Origin: COMBO-56-21 sp041559015
GTDB lineage: Archaea; Thermoplasmatota; Thermoplasmata; UBA10834
Reading direction: 5' to 3'
Assembly (NCBI GenBank): GCA_041559015.1
Contig: JBFFED010000003.1
Span: 1-64,000, forward strand
Length of the DNA stretch: 64,000 nt
The translations under genes and the position numbers were made by a program. A model generated the notes under the pieces. The model saw nothing but the letters and a program-made list of their open reading frames with translations. It had not been told where the DNA came from and ran no database searches. Shown here piece by piece: positions 32,592 to 40,850 of the stretch. The stretch's first letter is position 1, and every line of letters begins with the position of its first letter.

Positions 32592-33338
32592 CTAGTCGCT
32601 GCTCTCGGCCATGATGTCGAGGAAGTTCTCCAGGTGTCTCGAGAGCGTCTCGTTGTCCGTGTACCCGCACGCTGACAGGTCAGGGGCAGCTATGAGCGCG
32701 GTCTTCCCGTCCGCGATCACATCGGTGGCTATGAGCCCCTTGCGCCTGATGACCTTGCAGCCCTTCGGGGCCTTGACGAACGGGCTCGTGATGACTGTCA
32801 CCTTGACCCCCCTAGAGACGGCGTTCGTGAGCTGCCTCCTCAGACGCCTCGCGAGCACAGAGACGGATGGGGAGGACATAGCGAGGCTATGTTCAGAATG
32901 GTCGAGCATCTCCCCGACCTTCTCCACGACCCGGTCCCTACCCAGGATCGTGAACACGAGCTGGGGGACGCCCCTCTCGGACAGGATGTCTTTCACCTTC
33001 GCTATCCTGCCGAAGGCATCGTCGACCCGCGCCATGAGCGCCTTGCCCATTTCGTCAGGGTCAACCGCGGAGAATGTCCTGGGCCTTCCGGGCTTCGACC
33101 TGACGAACCCCTTGGCCTCGAGGCTCAGCATGACCTTGTAGGCCGAAGTCCGTGGAATCTGTGAAATCTCAGCTACAATATTAGCCCGACTCGTGCCCAA
33201 GGCCACGAGGGCGACGTACGCCCTTGCCTCGTAATCGGTCAGCCCCAGCCCCTGGAGCGTTCCAGACACCTCGAGATAGTCCTTGAGGAGCGATTCCGGG
33301 TCCCCCCCGAGCGCCGAGACTGCTTTCTTCAGGTCCAT
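32592..33338 (-). CDS. TrmB-like transcriptional regulator
   Basis: 248 residues from ATG 33338 (MDLKKAVSALGG). The N-terminal TrmB winged helix is at about 30-95 (LGLTDYEARAYVALVALG, then TSRANIVAEISQIPRTSAYK and GRPRTFSAVDP). The C-terminal half (about 120-245) resembles the phospholipase-D-like effector domain seen in TrmB relatives (SLAMSSPSVSVLARRL, RGVKVTVITSP, ADGKTALIAAPDL). TrmB proteins usually sense sugars; the ligand here is unknown. It diverges from tes-fdx-ggr over a 68-bp spacer with a 23-bp palindrome covering its own start. Confidence 0.8.
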   Translation of the reverse strand: MDLKKAVSALGGDPESLLKDYLEVSGTLQGLGLTDYEARAYVALVALGTSRANIVAEISQIPRTSAYKVMLSLEAKGFVRSKPGRPRTFSAVDPDEMGKALMARVDDAFGRIAKVKDILSERGVPQLVFTILGRDRVVEKVGEMLDHSEHSLAMSSPSVSVLARRLRRQLTNAVSRGVKVTVITSPFVKAPKGCKVIRRKGLIATDVIADGKTALIAAPDLSACGYTDNETLSRHLENFLDIMAESSD

Positions 33339-33368
33339 ATGTAGCTGTAACAACTACATAAGGTTTAA
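33338..33368. promoter_or_regulatory. 23-bp palindromic operator and shared TTTAAA in the trmB/tes spacer
   Basis: TATGTAG (33338-33344) and CTACATA (33354-33360) are perfect inverted copies. The inner TGT (33346-33348) and ACA (33350-33352) extend the symmetry around A33349, so only one base pair of 11 fails. The palindrome overlaps the regulator's start codon and abuts TTTAAA (33363-33368). That self-complementary TATA-like element is well placed for a leaderless regulator transcript leftward and for tes rightward. It is a likely site for the TrmB-like protein itself. Confidence 0.55.
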
Positions 33369-33406
33369 ATGATTCGCTAGATCATTCTCCGGCAGGGTGC
33401 GAGAAA

Positions 33407-34960
33407 ATGCTGACCAGAGAGTCCGCCGTTCCCAAGGGGCTCCCGAAGAAGACGGAGAGCCTCTGTCCAGAATGCCTTGCGATCATACCTGCGGCCATCC
33501 GAGAGGAGAATGGGAAGGTCGTCATGGAGAAGTCGTGCGAAAAGCACGGGAGCTTCAAGGACGTCGTATGGTCCGATGTGGACATGTACCTCAGGGCCGA
33601 GAAGTGGGCCAAGGACGGCGTCGGGGTCGAGAACCCATTCATCAAGGACGCCAAGGTTTGCCCGCTCGACTGCGGCCTGTGCGACCTGCACCTGAGCCAT
33701 ACCGGTCTCGCCAACGTCGACCTCACGAACAGGTGCAATCTCAAGTGCCCGATCTGCTTCGCCAACGCGAACGCTGCCGGATACGTGTTCGAACCGGACT
33801 ACGACACCGTGGTCAAGATGCTGAGGGCGCTGAGGGAGCAGAGGCCCGTGCCCTGTCCCGCCGTGCAGTTCTCAGGCGGGGAGCCGACGATATATCCCAA
33901 GTTCATCGAGGTCATCAAGGCCGCCAAGGACATGGGGTTCGCACAGGTACAGGCGGCCACGAATGGGATACTTTTCGCCAAGGACATCGACTTCCTCCAG
34001 AGGACCAGCGATGCCGGGATGAACACCATCTACCTGCAGTTCGACGGGCTCAGGTCGGAGATATACGAGAGGGCGAGGGGCGTCGATCTCCTGGACACGA
34101 AGAAGAAGGTCGTCGAGAACTGCAGGAAGGTCAAGAACCACCCGTCGATCGTGTTCGTCCCCACCATCGTCAAAGGTGTCAACGACGACCAGGTGTGGCC
34201 GATCCTGCACTACGCGCTGGAGAACATGGACGTCGTGCGTGGCGTGAACTACCAGCCCGTGGCCTTCACGGGCAGGATCAGCAGCGAGGAGCTCGAGAAG
34301 GGCAGGTACACCATTCCAGACCTCGCGAAGGACATCGAGAAGCAGTCCGGGGGCAAGATCAAGACCACTGACTGGTACCCCGTGCCCACCGTCGCCTCCG
34401 TGTCCGAGCTCTGGGTCGCGCTCTACGGAGACCCGAAGATAACCCTGACCACTCATGCGCACTGCGGCATGGCGACTTACATGTTCGTGAAGGACCCGGA
34501 CAACGTGATCCCGGTCACGAGGTTCGTGGACGTCGACGGCCTCTTCACCGAGCTGTACGAGCTCGCGAAGCGCACTTCCCCTAAGAAGATCAAGCTCATG
34601 TCCAAGGTGAAGGCGTACAGCCTCCTGAAGAAGTACCTCAGGAAGGACGGTCTCCCGGACGGCATGAGCCAGACAGATTTCCTGAGATCCCTCAAGGGCA
34701 TCCTGTCAGAGGAGACCAAGAGCGAGCTCTCCAAGTTCAGCTGGAGGATGATGTACATAGGCTCGATGCACTTCATGGACTCCTACAACTACGACATCGA
34801 GCGGGTCAAGAGGTGCATGATACACTACACGACCCCCGATGGCAGGATCATACCTTTCTGCGCCTACAACTCTGGGCCGGTCTTCAGGACCGAGGTCGAG
34901 AAGGAGTTCTCCGTCCCGATAGCCGAGTGGAGGAAGAGGCACGGCGAAGAGTACACGTGA
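33407..34960 (+). CDS. tes: Tetraether lipid synthase-like radical SAM enzyme
   Basis: 517 residues matching the Tes family (MJ0619/MA_1486 type), which joins two archaeol phytanyl chains tail to tail to make membrane-spanning tetraether lipids. Cysteine sets in order: LCPEC (20-23) and SCEKHG (44), like the rubredoxin-type site; CPLDCGLC (85-92), an auxiliary cluster; the radical SAM motif CNLKCPIC near 111-118. FSGGEPT follows for SAM, and C-terminal cysteines (AHCGM, RCMIHY, PFCAYN) suit the third cluster. A general radical SAM protein is the fallback call. It leads an operon with ferredoxin and a geranylgeranyl reductase, which supports a lipid role. Confidence 0.78.
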   Translation: MLTRESAVPKGLPKKTESLCPECLAIIPAAIREENGKVVMEKSCEKHGSFKDVVWSDVDMYLRAEKWAKDGVGVENPFIKDAKVCPLDCGLCDLHLSHTGLANVDLTNRCNLKCPICFANANAAGYVFEPDYDTVVKMLRALREQRPVPCPAVQFSGGEPTIYPKFIEVIKAAKDMGFAQVQAATNGILFAKDIDFLQRTSDAGMNTIYLQFDGLRSEIYERARGVDLLDTKKKVVENCRKVKNHPSIVFVPTIVKGVNDDQVWPILHYALENMDVVRGVNYQPVAFTGRISSEELEKGRYTIPDLAKDIEKQSGGKIKTTDWYPVPTVASVSELWVALYGDPKITLTTHAHCGMATYMFVKDPDNVIPVTRFVDVDGLFTELYELAKRTSPKKIKLMSKVKAYSLLKKYLRKDGLPDGMSQTDFLRSLKGILSEETKSELSKFSWRMMYIGSMHFMDSYNYDIERVKRCMIHYTTPDGRIIPFCAYNSGPVFRTEVEKEFSVPIAEWRKRHGEEYT

Positions 34961-34970
34961 GTTGATCATC

Positions 34971-35165
34971 ATGGCCAAGGACCTGGACGATCTGGAAGTC
35001 GATGTGGCTAGGTGCATGCACTGCGGTGCCTGCGTGGGTTCGTGCCCTGTGAACGCGATATACCTTGACGAGGTTGTGCTCGACTTCAACGATAACTGCA
35101 CCGTGTGCAAGAGGTGCATCAAGGTCTGCCCTGTCGGGGCGATACGCTTGGCGGGGGAGAGATAG
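34971..35165 (+). CDS. 2[4Fe-4S] ferredoxin
   Basis: 64 residues with two complete cluster motifs, CMHCGACVGSCP and CTVCKRCIKVCP, as in clostridial-type ferredoxins. Start ATG 34971; TTG 34962 just after the tes stop is an alternative. It sits between tes and the reductase and ends directly at the ATG of the latter. It is the natural electron donor for both neighbours: radical SAM cluster reduction and prenyl-chain hydrogenation. Confidence 0.9.
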   Translation: MAKDLDDLEVDVARCMHCGACVGSCPVNAIYLDEVVLDFNDNCTVCKRCIKVCPVGAIRLAGER

Positions 35166-36350
35166 ATGCCGGATTACGATGTGGTCGTGGTTGGCGCAGG
35201 GCCTGCGGGCTCGATGACCGCGAAGTGGGCCGCGAAGGGCGGCGCAAGGGTGTTGATGGTCGAGAAGCGCCAGGAGATAGGTTCGCCCGTCAGGTGCGGC
35301 GAGGGCATATCGAAGGCGTGGCTGAACGGCGTCGGGGTCAAGCTTGACAGCAAGAGCGTCGCGCGGGAGGTCAAGGGGGCGAGGATAGTCGCCCCGAACG
35401 GCAAGGCGTTCTACCTCTCCGAGAAGATGGCCGGGAACGAGGTCGGGATAGTCATCGACCGGGTGTTCTTCGACAAGCTGCTGGCCAAGGACGCCGTCAA
35501 GGCGGGCTCGGACCTGATGCTGAAGACCTCCGCGGTCAAGCTCCTGAGGAGCGGCGAGAAGGTTGTTGGAGTCAGGGTCAAGTCGTTCGGGCAGACGAGG
35601 GACATCAAGGCCGGGTGCGTCGTCGGCGCGGACGGGTACGAGTCCCAGGTCGGGAGATGGGCGGGCATAGACACCACCCTGGCCCCGAGGGACATCACGA
35701 GCTGCTTCCAGTACAGGCTCACGAACATCAAGCACGAGGCCGATTACTGCGAGTTCGTCTTGGGCAGCAAGGCCCCGGGAGGCTACATCTGGGTGTTCCC
35801 CAAGGACGAGGAGACCGCGAACGTAGGCATAGGTATGCAGCTCACCAAGCTCAAGAACCCGGGCGATGTCAAGAAGCACCTGGACAAGTTCATCGAGGGC
35901 GACCCCAGGCTGCGCAAGGGCAGGCCTCTCGAGCTCGTGAGCGGCGCGGTGTCCATATGCGCCCCGATCGACAAGACCGTCGGGAACGGCGTGCTCCTCG
36001 TCGGGGACGCCGCGAGGCAGATAGACCCCATCACGGGCGGGGGCATATCCAACAGCTGCAAGGCGGGCAAGGTCGCGGGCGAGGTGTTGGCCAAGGCCGC
36101 CCGGGAGCGCAACTTCAGCGAGCAGTCCCTGCGCAGGTACGAGAAGGGCTGGAGGGACCTGATAGAGAACAACCTCTACAGGAACTGGATGGCAAAGGAG
36201 AAGCTCGTGACGCTCAGCGACGACACGTTCAACAAGATCATCAACGCCCTGAATGAGGTCGGCGTCGAGAAGATGTCGACCCTGGCGATTCTGAAGGCGA
36301 TAGAGACGAAGCACCCTGACCTTGTCAGGGAGTTCCAGGACCTCCTCTGA
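35166..36350 (+). CDS. Geranylgeranyl reductase family FAD enzyme
   Basis: 394 residues. The FAD-binding GAGPAGSMTAKWAAKGG lies at the N-terminus, RCGEGISKAWL follows, and the second FAD motif GVLLVGDAARQIDPITGGGI is near residue 278. PGGYIWVFPKDE is typical of archaeal digeranylgeranylglycerophospholipid reductases, which saturate the isoprenoid chains of archaeal lipids. Saturated chains are the substrates of Tes, so the operon tes-ferredoxin-GGR is coherent. The ATG directly follows the ferredoxin stop. A role in menaquinone or chlorophyll-type chain reduction is less likely. Confidence 0.85.
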   Translation: MPDYDVVVVGAGPAGSMTAKWAAKGGARVLMVEKRQEIGSPVRCGEGISKAWLNGVGVKLDSKSVAREVKGARIVAPNGKAFYLSEKMAGNEVGIVIDRVFFDKLLAKDAVKAGSDLMLKTSAVKLLRSGEKVVGVRVKSFGQTRDIKAGCVVGADGYESQVGRWAGIDTTLAPRDITSCFQYRLTNIKHEADYCEFVLGSKAPGGYIWVFPKDEETANVGIGMQLTKLKNPGDVKKHLDKFIEGDPRLRKGRPLELVSGAVSICAPIDKTVGNGVLLVGDAARQIDPITGGGISNSCKAGKVAGEVLAKAARERNFSEQSLRRYEKGWRDLIENNLYRNWMAKEKLVTLSDDTFNKIINALNEVGVEKMSTLAILKAIETKHPDLVREFQDLL

Positions 36351-36403
36351 GCCCGGCAGTATCAAAACCCCCGAGTGTGTTCTCGGTCGGAGGAGGGCGG
36401 AGA

Positions 36404-37933
36404 GTGGCGTTGCTCCAGGGAATCCTTGAGGACAGGCGGAAGCTCCTGGCCGCGACGCTCCTGGTCTTCCTGCTCGCTGCGTTCCTGAGGCTCTACAACG
36501 TACAGTGGAGCTTCTCGAACAACGGCGTCGACGAGGGCATAATGCTGATGCGCGCCCGGATGCTGAGCGAGGGGTTCGGGCTCTACTCAGAGATACCGTG
36601 CGACCAGGCCCCCCTGGCTCTGCTGGCCTCAGCTGCGCTCCAAGGAGATGTGCTCGCCTCGAGGCTCCTGTCCGCGGTGCTGAGCGTGGGCGCGATAGCC
36701 GCCTGCATGGAGGCTGCCAAGCGGACGAGGGGGGAGATGGCCATGCTCGCAGCAGGGCTGATCCTCGCAGTGGACTTCGCGTTCCTCAGGGAATCCCGGC
36801 TGTTCTCCCTCGACGCCATGTCCTCGTACTTCCTGGCGTTCTCCCTCCTGCCGCTTCTCGCCTACGCCAGGGGAGGGAGCAGGCCTATGCTCGCAATGGC
36901 GGGGATCCTGTTGGGCCTATCGGCCGCATCGAAACTGTACGGCGCCGTCGCGGTCACGGGCGTGCTGGCGTTCATGCTCGCGGAGATCGTCGCCGAGAGG
37001 AGGAAGGGGAGCCCTGTGCGTCGGAGGACACTGGACGCGGCGCTCCTGACCGTGGCCGCTGTCATACCTTTGGGGGTCCTCCTGGCGCTCATGGGTCCGT
37101 CGGAGATGCTCGGAGGCATGATCTTCGACCAGGGGCACAGGGAGTTCGGCCTCCTCATGAAGCTCTCAATCCTGCTCTACTTCGCGTTCAACGTGTTGTA
37201 CGTGCTCCCGCTCGTGTACGCGCGCTCGCTCTGGGGGAGGTCGCCGGAGGCTCGGGTGCTCCTGTGCGTGTCCCTGGTCCTCCTGCTCAACTTCGTCCTC
37301 CAGCCGCTCGCGTTCCTGCACAACCTCGTCATGATGAGCCCCCCGCTTGCGGTCCTGGTCGGCCTCATGATTGCGGATGTATTTGAACCTGAAAAAGCCA
37401 ATCTGAATCGTAGTGATGAGGATAATGTTCATAAAATGGGCGTACGCCTCAGGGGCATCGCCATTGCGCTCTTCGCGGTGAGCATCGTCGTCTCGGCGGG
37501 GGTGGCGTCCTACGGCCTCGCTGTCCAGGGAAAGCCGCCTCAGCAGGTCTACGGCGAGGTGATAGCTTCTTGGACGGCCGAGGACGACTGGATCATCAGC
37601 GGCGACCCTCTAATAGCGGCCTACGCGGAGCGTAGCGTCCCGGTGAGCATGGTCAACATGGGCACCAGGATATACCCTGACATCACGCTCCAGGACGTGG
37701 AGGCGGCAGTCGTGGAGAACGATGTGGCGGTGGTCGTGATATGCTACCGCCTGTTCGAGGAGGACATGGCGGGGCTGCCCCTGTTCCTGATGGAGAACGG
37801 CTACAGCAGAGTGTCACCGTCCGCACTCGGCGAATGGTCTTCCGCAGCGGTCGAGACCTCCGAGAACGAGCAGACACCGTTGGTGTTCGTCTTGGACCAG
37901 ATAGTCGACAGGCTCGGTCTGCCGACCGGGTGA
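36404..37933 (+). CDS. Membrane glycosyltransferase, GT39/ArnT-like
   Basis: 509 residues from GTG 36404, which follows GGAGGAG (36390-36396); GTG 36377 is possible. About 10-11 membrane helices. The first extracytoplasmic loop has NNGVDEGIM with the Asp-Glu pair typical of dolichyl-phosphate-dependent mannosyl/arabinosyl transferases, and a second loop contains RESRLFSLDAMSSY. It probably transfers a lipid-linked sugar to a surface acceptor. A strikingly AT-rich stretch with atypical codons (37375-37437) encodes a polar loop, EKANLNRSDEDNVHK. Convergent with the DPM-GtrA gene. Confidence 0.75.
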   Translation: MALLQGILEDRRKLLAATLLVFLLAAFLRLYNVQWSFSNNGVDEGIMLMRARMLSEGFGLYSEIPCDQAPLALLASAALQGDVLASRLLSAVLSVGAIAACMEAAKRTRGEMAMLAAGLILAVDFAFLRESRLFSLDAMSSYFLAFSLLPLLAYARGGSRPMLAMAGILLGLSAASKLYGAVAVTGVLAFMLAEIVAERRKGSPVRRRTLDAALLTVAAVIPLGVLLALMGPSEMLGGMIFDQGHREFGLLMKLSILLYFAFNVLYVLPLVYARSLWGRSPEARVLLCVSLVLLLNFVLQPLAFLHNLVMMSPPLAVLVGLMIADVFEPEKANLNRSDEDNVHKMGVRLRGIAIALFAVSIVVSAGVASYGLAVQGKPPQQVYGEVIASWTAEDDWIISGDPLIAAYAERSVPVSMVNMGTRIYPDITLQDVEAAVVENDVAVVVICYRLFEEDMAGLPLFLMENGYSRVSPSALGEWSSAAVETSENEQTPLVFVLDQIVDRLGLPTG

Positions 37934-37946
37934 GGATGCGGGGGAT

Positions 37947-39050
37947 CTACCTGCGCCTCTTGACATCGTCCCCGAAGGTCCACATCGAGTTGGCCAGGAA
38001 GTTGAATATGCTGACCAGGAATATCGCGATGACCTGGGCGAACACAAGATAGAGGCTCGCCTTGTCCTGTCTGAGCCCGAGGGAGGGCATGACCTCCTCG
38101 ACGAGCGCCCAGAGGATTATCAGGTTCAGCATCAGGCCGTCGACGCTCACCAGCAGGAACTGAGGGTACTGGAAGCGGATCTTCCCCTTGGACTTGAAGG
38201 TCCACAGCCTATTCCATATGAAGTTGTTCGTGTCGGCAATTATGAAGGCCAGCACGGCGGCCCATAGATAGTATACGTTGAACAGCTCGACCGATGTCCA
38301 CAGCACAAGCAGGTTGATGACGGCCCCGATGCCGCCTATGATGGCGAACTTGAGATACTTCGCGAGCCAGAACCTGTCGTGCTCGTACAGGGTCGTGACG
38401 TGGTCTATGTACCTGAGCATGACCGCTCCCCCGAGCTTGCTCTGGCCGGCCTTCCGGTTGGCGAAGCGTATCGGCACCTCCACGACTTTCGTGTGTCTGC
38501 CCTTCACGAGTATCTCGAGCCCGATCTTGTAGCCGACAGGGTCCAGCTCGACGCCCTCGATGACCGAGCGCTTCAGCGCGAAGAAGCCCGACATCGGGTC
38601 CTTGACCTTCGTCAGCGGGCGGGCGAGCAAGGTGGCAGCCTTGGAGAGCAACCTCCTGTGGATGGGCCAGTCCTCGATGCTCCCCCCGGGCACGTGCCTG
38701 CTCCCGACGACCATATCGGCCCTGCCCTCGGTGATCTGCGTGACCATCTCCGGTATCTTCTCCGGTGGATGGCTCAGATCCGCGTCCATGACGACCAGGA
38801 TGTCCCCGCTAGCCGCGGCGAACCCTTCGAGCACCGCCGAGGACAGCCCCAGCTTGCCCGTCCTGTGGAGTACCTTCAGGTTATGGCTCTTGGCGAGCTC
38901 CTCCGCCATCGCGCCCGTCCCGTCCGGACTGTCGTCGTCGACAATGACAATCTCGGCCTCGAGCCCAGTGGGGGAGACCGACTCCTCGATGCGTCTGACC
39001 AGCTCATCCAGGTTGTCCCTCTCGTTGTAAGTCGGGACGACTACTGAGAT
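37947..39050 (-). CDS. Dolichol-phosphate sugar synthase fused to GtrA domain; apparent ATC start
   Basis: About 367 residues. Residues 1-235 form a GT2 domain like dolichyl-phosphate mannosyltransferase (SVVVPTYNERDNL, EIVIVDDDSPDGTG, VVMDADLSHPPE, KDPMSGFFALKR). A C-terminal GtrA-like domain of four helices follows (YLKFAIIGGIGAVINLLVLW to NFLANSMWTF). It makes a lipid-linked sugar for surface glycans. No ATG, GTG or TTG lies between the conserved SVVVPTYNE and a GTG about 100 bp upstream inside the VTT gene. ATC 39050 has GGAGGG (39060-39065) 9 nt upstream and is the best start guess. Confidence 0.8.
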   Translation of the reverse strand: MSVVVPTYNERDNLDELVRRIEESVSPTGLEAEIVIVDDDSPDGTGAMAEELAKSHNLKVLHRTGKLGLSSAVLEGFAAASGDILVVMDADLSHPPEKIPEMVTQITEGRADMVVGSRHVPGGSIEDWPIHRRLLSKAATLLARPLTKVKDPMSGFFALKRSVIEGVELDPVGYKIGLEILVKGRHTKVVEVPIRFANRKAGQSKLGGAVMLRYIDHVTTLYEHDRFWLAKYLKFAIIGGIGAVINLLVLWTSVELFNVYYLWAAVLAFIIADTNNFIWNRLWTFKSKGKIRFQYPQFLLVSVDGLMLNLIILWALVEEVMPSLGLRQDKASLYLVFAQVIAIFLVSIFNFLANSMWTFGDDVKRRR

Positions 39051-39637
39051 CGCGGCGCTCCCTCCTTCACACGGACGCGTCTCTTGTAGACAAACGAGAC
39101 GATGATGCTGAGCGATATGACCACTGCCACGGCGCCCAGGGCGACCCACGGGGCAAGCTCCTGCCTGATGTTGTCGTAGCTGAGCCAGCAGAGCACGACC
39201 ACGCCGGAGAACTTCGCGAGGGCTCCCACGACGAGGTAGCCGGCGCATTTGCGCAGGTCCCATTCGCAGACCGCCATGAACGCGCCTGTGTACGGTACGA
39301 CTGGAGCGAGCCTGTTGAGCAGCAGCAGGCGCTCGTCACTGACGATCAGGAAGTCGGTGTACTTCGTCATCGCCTTCCTGATGAAGGCCGGCGGCTGGAT
39401 CAGCTTCACGAGCGAATATAGCGTGAAGTTCCCGATCAGGCTGGCCAAGGTGGCTACCAGGACTATCGCCAGTCCCCAGGCGAACGAGTCCGCGCTGGCG
39501 CCGAATATGAAGACTATCCACACTTCAGGCAGCGTCGGGAACCCGGTGCCGTCTATCACGATTATGAGCGTGAGCGCGAGGAGCATCCCGAGGTCGCCCA
39601 GGGATGAGAACAGGCCTATGATGTCCTCGCCGATCAT
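39041..39637 (-). CDS. DedA/VTT-domain membrane protein
   Basis: 198 residues, four or five helices, with the VTT (SNARE-associated) domain pattern: GTGFPTLPEVWIVFIFG, SLIGNFTLYSLVK, and RLAPVVPYTGAFMAVCEW. DedA-family proteins are now linked to lipid (polyprenyl-phosphate or phospholipid) scrambling or flipping, which suits the surrounding glycan genes. ATG 39637 overlaps the GT4 stop by 4 bp, and the 3' end overlaps the DPM-GtrA gene, so the three genes form a tight operon. Confidence 0.75.
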   Translation of the reverse strand: MIGEDIIGLFSSLGDLGMLLALTLIIVIDGTGFPTLPEVWIVFIFGASADSFAWGLAIVLVATLASLIGNFTLYSLVKLIQPPAFIRKAMTKYTDFLIVSDERLLLLNRLAPVVPYTGAFMAVCEWDLRKCAGYLVVGALAKFSGVVVLCWLSYDNIRQELAPWVALGAVAVVISLSIIVSFVYKRRVRVKEGAPRSQ

Positions 39638-40659
39638 CCGACAGGCCTCCCAGCGGCCAAGTCCTCGTAGAGCTGTTTGAGCATCAGTGCTGTCTTCTTC
39701 ATGTCGTGTTCCTCCGCGAGTGACCGCGCCCCCTCGGACATCCTTTCCCTGAGCGCCGGGTCATCCAGCATACGCGACAGCTCCGACACGAACTCCGCGT
39801 CAGTCCGGGCCTTCACGCAGTGAGCGCCGTCCTGGACCCATTCATCGTAGACCGGTATATCCCTGATGAGCAGGGGACAGCCGCAGCTCGCGGCCTCCAG
39901 CATCACATTCCCGTAGCTCTCCGCCCTGGTCGGGAAGACGAACACGTCGGCCGCGGAGTAGACGCCCCTAATCTGGTCGAACGGGACGTGCCCTGGGAAG
40001 ATGACGTTGCCCCTCGGGGTCGAGTCGAGGGCATCCTCGAGCAGGGCTTCGCTCTCGCCCACCCACACGAACTTGACGTCCTTCCTCTCCTTGAGTGCGT
40101 TGGACATCGCGACGAATGTGTCCACGCCTTTCCTCGGTATCCTCAGGCCGACGCTCACCACGAGCTTGTCGAAGGCGGAGACGCCGATGCTTTCCCTGAA
40201 CCTCTCTCCCATGACCGGGTCACGGGTGAAGACCTCCCTGTTTATGCCGTTGGGTATGACCCTGAACGGTCCCCGGACGCCGTCCCTGGCGAGCGCTTTT
40301 GCGACGTACGGCGTCGCCCCGAGGACGACCGTGCCCAGGTTGTAGAACTTGACGGAGTACTTGCGCACGACCGGATAGGCGAAGGAGCCTCCGACGAACC
40401 CCCCCTTGACCAGTTCCGGCAGGTGTCTTCCGTGCACGACCACCGGCCTGCCCTGGCGCCTCTTCCTGAGCGCCCAGAGGAACGAATCTGGGAGCGGGCT
40501 GTGGAGGTGAAGGACTTCGTAGTCCTCCTTGGGCTTGTTCATCACGACCCTGACGCCGATCTTCTCGAGCTCCCGGGCGACCATGGGCACGTTGGTGCCC
40601 ATTCCGCCGGGGTTCTTGAACGGGATGATGCTCCTGTACATCTCCAGCTCGGTCATCAT
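39634..40659 (-). CDS. Glycosyltransferase family 4
   Basis: About 341 residues from ATG 40659 (ATG 40656 adjacent). GT-B fold: NPGGMGTNVPMVARELEKIG at the acceptor side, VIPNGINREVF, GLRIPRKGVDTFV, and the nucleotide-sugar site FVFPTRAESYGNVMLEAASCG (ESYG form of the EX7E motif). It transfers a sugar in surface glycan assembly; the sugar is unknown. A TATA box on this strand (TTATATATC, about 40750-40758) and the palindrome GCTCGCGAGC (40727-40736) near the predicted start lie upstream. Confidence 0.85.
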   Translation of the reverse strand: MMTELEMYRSIIPFKNPGGMGTNVPMVARELEKIGVRVVMNKPKEDYEVLHLHSPLPDSFLWALRKRRQGRPVVVHGRHLPELVKGGFVGGSFAYPVVRKYSVKFYNLGTVVLGATPYVAKALARDGVRGPFRVIPNGINREVFTRDPVMGERFRESIGVSAFDKLVVSVGLRIPRKGVDTFVAMSNALKERKDVKFVWVGESEALLEDALDSTPRGNVIFPGHVPFDQIRGVYSAADVFVFPTRAESYGNVMLEAASCGCPLLIRDIPVYDEWVQDGAHCVKARTDAEFVSELSRMLDDPALRERMSEGARSLAEEHDMKKTALMLKQLYEDLAAGRPVG

Positions 40660-40820
40660 GCAAACTGAGACCAACACATCACCCGCGAGGTCGTCGGGGC
40701 CCTGCCCGCCCTGCGTCCCCTGACCCGCTCGCGAGCATTAGACTGCCATGATATATAACTAATCCGACTCGGCTGGGGCGCTGCCTCGGGACGTCGCTGG
40801 CCGTGTCATCAGGGAACCTA

Positions 40821-40827
40821 TTTATAG
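40821..40827 (+). promoter_or_regulatory. TATA box of the EamA-like gene
   Basis: TTTATAG (40821-40827) lies about 25 nt before ATG 40851, consistent with a leaderless transcript beginning at that codon. Confidence 0.45.
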
Positions 40828-40850
40828 ACATGCCAGGCTTCAGCGCCACA

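Noticed and set aside
34884..36365. Long minus-strand ORF of 493 codons opposite the geranylgeranyl reductase
   Set aside because: It is the mirror of a well-conserved FAD enzyme in GC-rich DNA, has repetitive Leu/Val/Asp/Arg composition and no recognisable motif.
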